Assembly: GCF_019970045.1 (NCBI RefSeq)
Contig: NZ_JAHXYI010000007.1
Coordinates: 336,623-400,622, forward strand
Length of the DNA: 64,000 nucleotides
Direction of reading: 5' to 3'
Source of the DNA: Chryseobacterium sp. GVT01B
Lineage (GTDB): Bacteria > Bacteroidota > Bacteroidia > Flavobacteriales > Weeksellaceae
Both the position numbers and the translations under genes were made by a program. Shown piece by piece: positions 59,481-64,000 of the stretch; positions within the stretch are counted from its first letter, which is position 1; every line of letters starts with the position of its first letter. The notes under the pieces are model-generated. The model did not search any database. It was not told the origin of the DNA and saw only the letters and a program-made list of their open reading frames with translations.

Positions 59481-60553
59481 TAACGCTGAAAACATTCAAC
59501 AGAAAAGAACTGGAAGATTTTATATCATCCGGAGCATTTTTGCAGTATGATTTTCTTCCTGTTACGAAACATCGAGCATTATCACATATTCGGAATCCTA
59601 AAGCATCGGAGGAAGATACCCTTCTTATTCTGGCTTTCTCTGAAGAAAAACTGATTGGTTATGTAGGATGTTTCCCGGATTATTTCGTCATTGATGGAAA
59701 AGAAATCCGTTATGCGTGGCTGAGCACTTTGTATGCAAACCCTGAATACCGGAAAAAAAGACCTGCAAAGGCATTGCTCAAAAAAGTTTTTGAAGAATAC
59801 GAAGGCAGAATTGCCATTACAGAATTTACCAAAGAAGCAGAAGCACTTTACAATATCATGGGTATTTTTGAATATGTCTTTCCTAAAAAGGGGAAGAGGT
59901 ATTATTTTAGAACCGATGCCGCTAAAATGATTCCTGAAAAAAAAACGGGAACACAACCATTGAAGCCGCTTTTTCAGACTTTGGATGCTGCTGCCAATGT
60001 ATTCATCTCAATAAAAAATTTACCAGTACAGAAACCGGATTTCAAATATGAAGTTCTTCCTCGTATTGACAAAGAAAGTGCTGATTTTATGACTGAATTT
60101 TCCGGGGTACGCAATGCAGGTGAAATCAATACTTTTATAGACTATCCATGGGTTTTGGAAGGTAAAAAAGACGAGAAATATCTCTTTTCAAGCTTTGCGG
60201 GTACATTTAAATATTTTTGGATTAAGATTTTCGATCAGAATAATCAGCTCAAAGCTTGCTTACTATTACAGCTCCGCGACGGATACCTTAAAATACCCTA
60301 CCTTTTTTCAACCGCTGATTTAGCTGAGGTAGTTCAGTTTTTAAATTACTTCATCGTTATCAATAAAGTGAAAGGCTTTACCAGTTACCAGACCAGACTG
60401 AACAAGGCAATACAGGAATCAAAAGCATTTTCCCATATCTATAACCGTGATTTTAAAAGAGAATATTTGTTTCATCAACAGCTGCTGGAGTTGCTTCCCG
60501 ATAATTTTAATCCCAACTATCAGGATGGGGACGGGGATTGTATGATGACGTAA
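59477..60553 (+). CDS. GNAT family N-acetyltransferase, large form
   Basis: A 358-residue protein. The N-terminal half has the GNAT fold (LIGYVGCFPDYFVID, WLSTLYANPEYRKKRPAKALLKKVFEE); the C-terminal half looks like a second, degenerate GNAT-like domain. Such double GNATs occur in sugar N-acyl transfer and Fem-like branches. Translational overlap with the deacetylase gene ties the two proteins to one pathway. The substrate cannot be read. Confidence 0.75.
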   Translation: MITLKTFNRKELEDFISSGAFLQYDFLPVTKHRALSHIRNPKASEEDTLLILAFSEEKLIGYVGCFPDYFVIDGKEIRYAWLSTLYANPEYRKKRPAKALLKKVFEEYEGRIAITEFTKEAEALYNIMGIFEYVFPKKGKRYYFRTDAAKMIPEKKTGTQPLKPLFQTLDAAANVFISIKNLPVQKPDFKYEVLPRIDKESADFMTEFSGVRNAGEINTFIDYPWVLEGKKDEKYLFSSFAGTFKYFWIKIFDQNNQLKACLLLQLRDGYLKIPYLFSTADLAEVVQFLNYFIVINKVKGFTSYQTRLNKAIQESKAFSHIYNRDFKREYLFHQQLLELLPDNFNPNYQDGDGDCMMT

Positions 60554-60616
60554 TAAAATTATAAATTATAAATGATGAATTATGAATTATCACTGATCAA
60601 TTATCATTCATCATTT

Positions 60617-60662
60617 AAAAAAACAAACCGCCCGATAGTGCTATCAGGCGGTTTGTTTTTTA
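60617..60662 (-). terminator. Terminator shared by the GNAT and M16 genes
   Basis: AAACAAACCGCC and GGCGGTTTGTTT pair over 12 bp with an inner CGATAGTGCTATC loop that is itself partly paired. Poly-A and poly-T on either side make it bidirectional. The 60571-60615 tract to its left is ATGATGAATTATGAATTATC-type dispersed text. Confidence 0.75.
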
Positions 60663-63527
60663 ATGTCCGAAAATATCTTTCAGACTTACTTCTTTAAATG
60701 TTCCCATTTTATTGACGGCTTCCATATTCAGATTTTCTTTTTTACCGATAATAGCTGTATTAAAATCTATGGATTTCACTTCTGTCTGATAAAAATGTCT
60801 GATATCTTCAAATTTCAGATCCTGAATCTGCTTGTAAATATCTTTCCTGAAATCATGATGAATATTCAGTTTCTTCAATCTTAAGGTGTTGAAAAATATA
60901 TTATTTCGGGTAACCCTTGTTGAGGCAATCTGTTTCAGTGCGGCATTTCTGGCGTTCTCAAACTGAATAGGCACTTCAGGAAGTTCATTCATCAGTTCAT
61001 TCAGAGTATCTACAGCGATCATAAGTTTGTCAGGCTGAGTTCCGATATAAGTTGTTACATAATCAGGATGGTTAAGTTCAGAGTTGGCTGCATAAGAAAC
61101 ATAGGCAGAATAAGCAAGACTCTTACTTTCACGCATCTCCTGGAAAACAATTGAAGATAATCCCCGTCCAAAATATTCATTAAATACATTGATCTTTCCA
61201 AAATGAAGCGGATTCACAAGATTTCCCTTTCCAATCTTGCTCATTTCCATCTGAACCATATCATAATTGATGAAATTTACATTTCCTCCGGTGGCAGGCT
61301 CTGGATATTGCTTCGCTTCCGGAATCTGAAGACTTTCAGTTTCTATATACTGACCAATATATCCCTTGAAATTCTCAAAGTTTTTACCATAGAAGAATAC
61401 CTGATATGGATATTTGAAAAGCTTTTTCATTCTGTCAATGAATACTTCAGAATTGCTGCCTTCAAGTTCCTCTTTGGAAATAACATCTGTAAAACGTGAG
61501 TGAACGCCCAATTTGGTATAATTGGTTAGCGCTGTCATAATACGGTTTTTATCCTTCTTGATAGCCTCTCTGTTTTCCAGTACAGTTCCCACAAACTGAT
61601 TGTAGATTTCCTGGTTTGGCTTTACATCATGCATCCAGTGTTGCAGAAGAGCAATTCCCTTTTCTATATTTTCTTCCAGTCCACTTAGAGAGATAATCAA
61701 TTGGTTATTCGTGGTTTTGAAATCATTGCTGATCCCAATTTTAAAAAACTCCTTTTTTAAATCCTCAGGTGAAAGAATATCCGTACCCAGATATTGCAGC
61801 AGTTGAGTGGAAATTCCTAAATCTCTGTCATTGTCACTTCCAAAAGGAAAAATGAAATGCAGCTGTGCAATATCATTATACTTATTCTTGACGAAACTTA
61901 ATTTCTTTCCGTTAAGCTGATCAGTGGCAATCTCTTTCTGATAGTCGATAAATTCAGGCTTAATATCCTCTGTCTTATCCATTAAAATCTCTCTTAAAAA
62001 ATCAGACTGAGTATCCCTGTTGATTTTAACAGGCGTAATACCTGGGTTTTCAACTCTGATCAACAGGTCATTGACCCCTTTTTCTTTATTGACAACAACA
62101 TAATTTTCTTTGAAAAAATCCTTGGCAAAATTTACTACATCTTCCTTCGTAAAAGCAGCATACTCATCCATCTCATTCAGTTCCTGCTCCCATGTTCTCC
62201 CTTTTATATAAGAATCATACAGAGTCGTAGCAAGCCCTTCGGCTGTTTCAAGGCCTTTCATTCTCTGAATTTTGAAATCATTGATGATTGCCGGCAGCAT
62301 CCAGTCAGGGAAATCACCTTTCTTTATCAGTTCAATTTCCTCCAGAACCATGTTCTTTGCTTCTTCCAGAGTTTGATTTTCTTTAGGTACAGCTACAATA
62401 GAAAAATATCCATATTGTCTTAACCCTACAGAAAATGACTGAGCCCAAAGCATTTTTTGAGTCTGATTGATATGTAAATCCAATAATCCTGCCTCGCCTC
62501 TGTTGCTGAGGATATTCGCAACAACATCTGCAAGCATGGCATTTCTTGTTCCATAGCTTTCCGTTCTCCATGCCAGCTGAGTGCGTGGAGTAGTAGGGCT
62601 TTTCACCGTTCTTGTGACAATCTCTGTAATAGGTTGTTCAATAATCGGTGTCTTTTTCGGAAGCTCTTTATAAGGCAAAGTGCCAAAATATTGATCAACT
62701 AATTGAATAGTCTCTTCAAAATCAAGATCACCAACCAGCACCATTGCATAGTTATTAGGAACATAATATTCATCAAAATATTTGTGAATAGCCTTCATAG
62801 AAGGGTTTTTCAAATGCTCTGGTCTTCCCAGCGTTGTCTGTTGGCCGTTAGGGTGAGTAGGGAAAAGAGCATCCATCAGTTCATAGCTTACCAGCCTTGT
62901 GTCATTATCCTGAGCTCTGTTGAACTCTTCATATACAGATTCCAGTTCCGTATGAAAAAGACGAAGTACAATCTCAGAAAATCTCTCCTTTTCTATTTTC
63001 AGCCACTTTTCAAGCTCGTTGTTCGGAATATTGTTTTTATATACTGTTTCATCAAACCAGGTATGCGCATTCGTTCCGGTAGCTCCCAAAGAAGAAATGG
63101 CTTTGTCATATTCATTGGCAATAGCGTATTGGCTGGCTTCCTGAGAAACTTCATCGATCTTTTTATAGATCTCCTTTTTCTTTTCAGGATCCTGTTCTGC
63201 TTTATGCTCTTCATACAAAGCTGAAATCTGGTCCAGAAGTTCTTTTTCCTTTTCCCAGTTTTGAGTCCCGATGTGAGAAGTCCCTTTAAACATCATATGC
63301 TCAAGATAATGAGCCAGTCCCGTATTATCAGCCGGATCATTATTGCTTCCGGTTCTTACAGGAATAAAAGTCTGTATCCTCGGAGCATCGAAATTTTGAG
63401 CAAGAAAAACTTTCAGCCCATTTTTCAAAGTATAGATTCTGACGTTATTTTCGTCGTGTGTTATTGTAATATATTCGTATTGGTTTTTATCAGTATGAAC
63501 CGTTTCCTTATATTTTCTGTCTGTCAT
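60660..63527 (-). CDS. M16 family zinc metallopeptidase (insulinase-like)
   Basis: A 955-residue M16 peptidase with two halves. The inverted zinc motif is HYLEH (His73, Glu76, His77), with a further Glu ligand downstream in ELESVYEEF. The C-terminal half resembles the inactive partner domains of pitrilysin/insulin-degrading enzymes, with a conserved RGLSSIVFQEMRES. No signal peptide is present, so it is probably cytoplasmic and degrades peptides up to a few kDa, clearing what the S46 peptidase and transporters deliver. It is a single gene with its own -7 box. Confidence 0.88.
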   Translation of the reverse strand: MTDRKYKETVHTDKNQYEYITITHDENNVRIYTLKNGLKVFLAQNFDAPRIQTFIPVRTGSNNDPADNTGLAHYLEHMMFKGTSHIGTQNWEKEKELLDQISALYEEHKAEQDPEKKKEIYKKIDEVSQEASQYAIANEYDKAISSLGATGTNAHTWFDETVYKNNIPNNELEKWLKIEKERFSEIVLRLFHTELESVYEEFNRAQDNDTRLVSYELMDALFPTHPNGQQTTLGRPEHLKNPSMKAIHKYFDEYYVPNNYAMVLVGDLDFEETIQLVDQYFGTLPYKELPKKTPIIEQPITEIVTRTVKSPTTPRTQLAWRTESYGTRNAMLADVVANILSNRGEAGLLDLHINQTQKMLWAQSFSVGLRQYGYFSIVAVPKENQTLEEAKNMVLEEIELIKKGDFPDWMLPAIINDFKIQRMKGLETAEGLATTLYDSYIKGRTWEQELNEMDEYAAFTKEDVVNFAKDFFKENYVVVNKEKGVNDLLIRVENPGITPVKINRDTQSDFLREILMDKTEDIKPEFIDYQKEIATDQLNGKKLSFVKNKYNDIAQLHFIFPFGSDNDRDLGISTQLLQYLGTDILSPEDLKKEFFKIGISNDFKTTNNQLIISLSGLEENIEKGIALLQHWMHDVKPNQEIYNQFVGTVLENREAIKKDKNRIMTALTNYTKLGVHSRFTDVISKEELEGSNSEVFIDRMKKLFKYPYQVFFYGKNFENFKGYIGQYIETESLQIPEAKQYPEPATGGNVNFINYDMVQMEMSKIGKGNLVNPLHFGKINVFNEYFGRGLSSIVFQEMRESKSLAYSAYVSYAANSELNHPDYVTTYIGTQPDKLMIAVDTLNELMNELPEVPIQFENARNAALKQIASTRVTRNNIFFNTLRLKKLNIHHDFRKDIYKQIQDLKFEDIRHFYQTEVKSIDFNTAIIGKKENLNMEAVNKMGTFKEVSLKDIFGH

Positions 63528-64000
63528 ATAAAACTCATTTCACTCCTTAGAATCCGGAATGCACTACAAATGTATGAAATCAAAAAAAATGTTGACCGCT
63601 TTTTATCACTATTACATCTATGGTGATAGTTGAAAAGGTAAATCATAAGAATGAAAAGCCCATTATAGAAAGGAAACAAAGGATACTGCCAGTAATTTCT
63701 TTTTTTATTTAATATCTTTCATTACTATATATAGATATAACCTTTACTATTCATTATTATATATACAATCTTTTCAGAAGCTTCATCCTGCTATCCATTC
63801 ATACTCCTCGCACGGATGCTTTCCAACGCTCACACCCATCTGCTCTCCTACATATGCTGCGGGGTAACCATTTCTATCAGGGCTAGGAAGACGAATGATG
63901 AATTATAAGTTATGAATTATGAATGATGAGTTTCGGGGTAGAAGGATACAGTTGTTCGGGTTATTATGTTTCGGGTTTCAGGTTTCTATGTAGAAAAGGA
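63528..64000. other. Gene-free right end with GC-rich dispersed element
   Basis: No open frame is evident. 63781-63895 is clearly richer in G and C than its surroundings and contains CCTGCTATCC, ACTCCTCGCAC, GCTGCGGGGT and CTATCAGGGCTAGG. I recall a dispersed repeat with these elements from flavobacterial intergenic DNA. GATGAATTATAAGTTATGAA text follows at 63893-63930. Only one copy is present here, so repetition is not shown by the window itself. Confidence 0.4.
63567..63574 (-). promoter_or_regulatory. -7 box of the M16 peptidase gene
   Basis: CAAATGTA (TACATTTG on the minus strand) is a perfect TAnnTTTG box 39 bases upstream of the ATG. No TTG is at the standard -33 distance. Confidence 0.4.

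Noticed and set aside
60663..63626. Plus-strand open frames opposite the M16 peptidase gene
   Set aside because: They lie antisense to a long gene with clear motifs and have no recognisable protein features; they are by-products of its codon use.

Overview
The window looks like chromosomal DNA of a Bacteroidota species of the Chryseobacterium/Weeksellaceae type. The base composition is AT-rich. Promoters follow the Bacteroidota pattern, with a -7 box TAnnTTTG and few Shine-Dalgarno sites. Family markers agree: a GLPGLI protein, an S46 dipeptidyl-peptidase, an Mpl-type ligase and a Bacteroidota-specific (subtype iii) type VI secretion system (T6SS). I saw no rRNA, tRNA, insertion sequence, prophage or CRISPR array.

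Layout. 1-23200 is mostly housekeeping and stress genes: the 3' end of an HxlR-type regulator; a glycine-betaine/proline ABC transporter operon (proV-proW-proX, minus strand); a Crp/Fnr regulator with DoxX and an AhpD-like protein; a minus-strand electrophile/quinone-stress group (MdaB, an NAD-dependent epimerase, an ABM monooxygenase, a DJ-1/PfpI protein, an aldo/keto reductase and a cyclase); a phosphoesterase, a LysR regulator, two GNATs, another aldo/keto reductase, AlkD and a nitronate monooxygenase; a small secreted protein with a GLPGLI protein; and a NudL-acyltransferase-lipoprotein-Mpl operon. 23600-29920 is a complete curli (functional amyloid) locus: a 22-repeat curlin, a minor subunit, a CsgH-like/CsgE fusion, CsgF, CsgG with an extra beta-barrel, a propeller lipoprotein, and a convergent CsgD-like regulator lacking the phospho-acceptor Asp. 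30100-33050 holds osmC, rng, a 29-residue very basic protein and an HU gene.

33370-49920 is a T6SS locus. It has an orphan NarL-type regulator (receiver Asp replaced by Glu), two TssO-like membrane proteins, a PKD protein (TssP candidate), TssR, Hcp, VgrG, a probable metzincin effector with an adjacent lipoprotein (candidate immunity), an unknown membrane protein, ClpV, a lytic transglycosylase and two more Hcp copies. Sheath and baseplate genes are not here and must lie elsewhere. All three hcp genes carry the same upstream control region: two or three 16-bp operator-like units repeated every 21 bp, always ending exactly 48 nt before a perfect -7 box. This and the effector/immunity pair are the strongest candidates for something undescribed.

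50095-63527 returns to ordinary genes: polA, a small immunity-like cluster (unknown, Imm22, YdeI/OmpD), MgtC, an NlpE-like lipoprotein, an S46 peptidase (DPP11-like), a polysaccharide deacetylase with a GNAT, and an M16 peptidase. Many intergenic gaps hold short inverted or dispersed repeats typical of these genomes. All functional calls come from reading motifs and recalled family features; no search was run.
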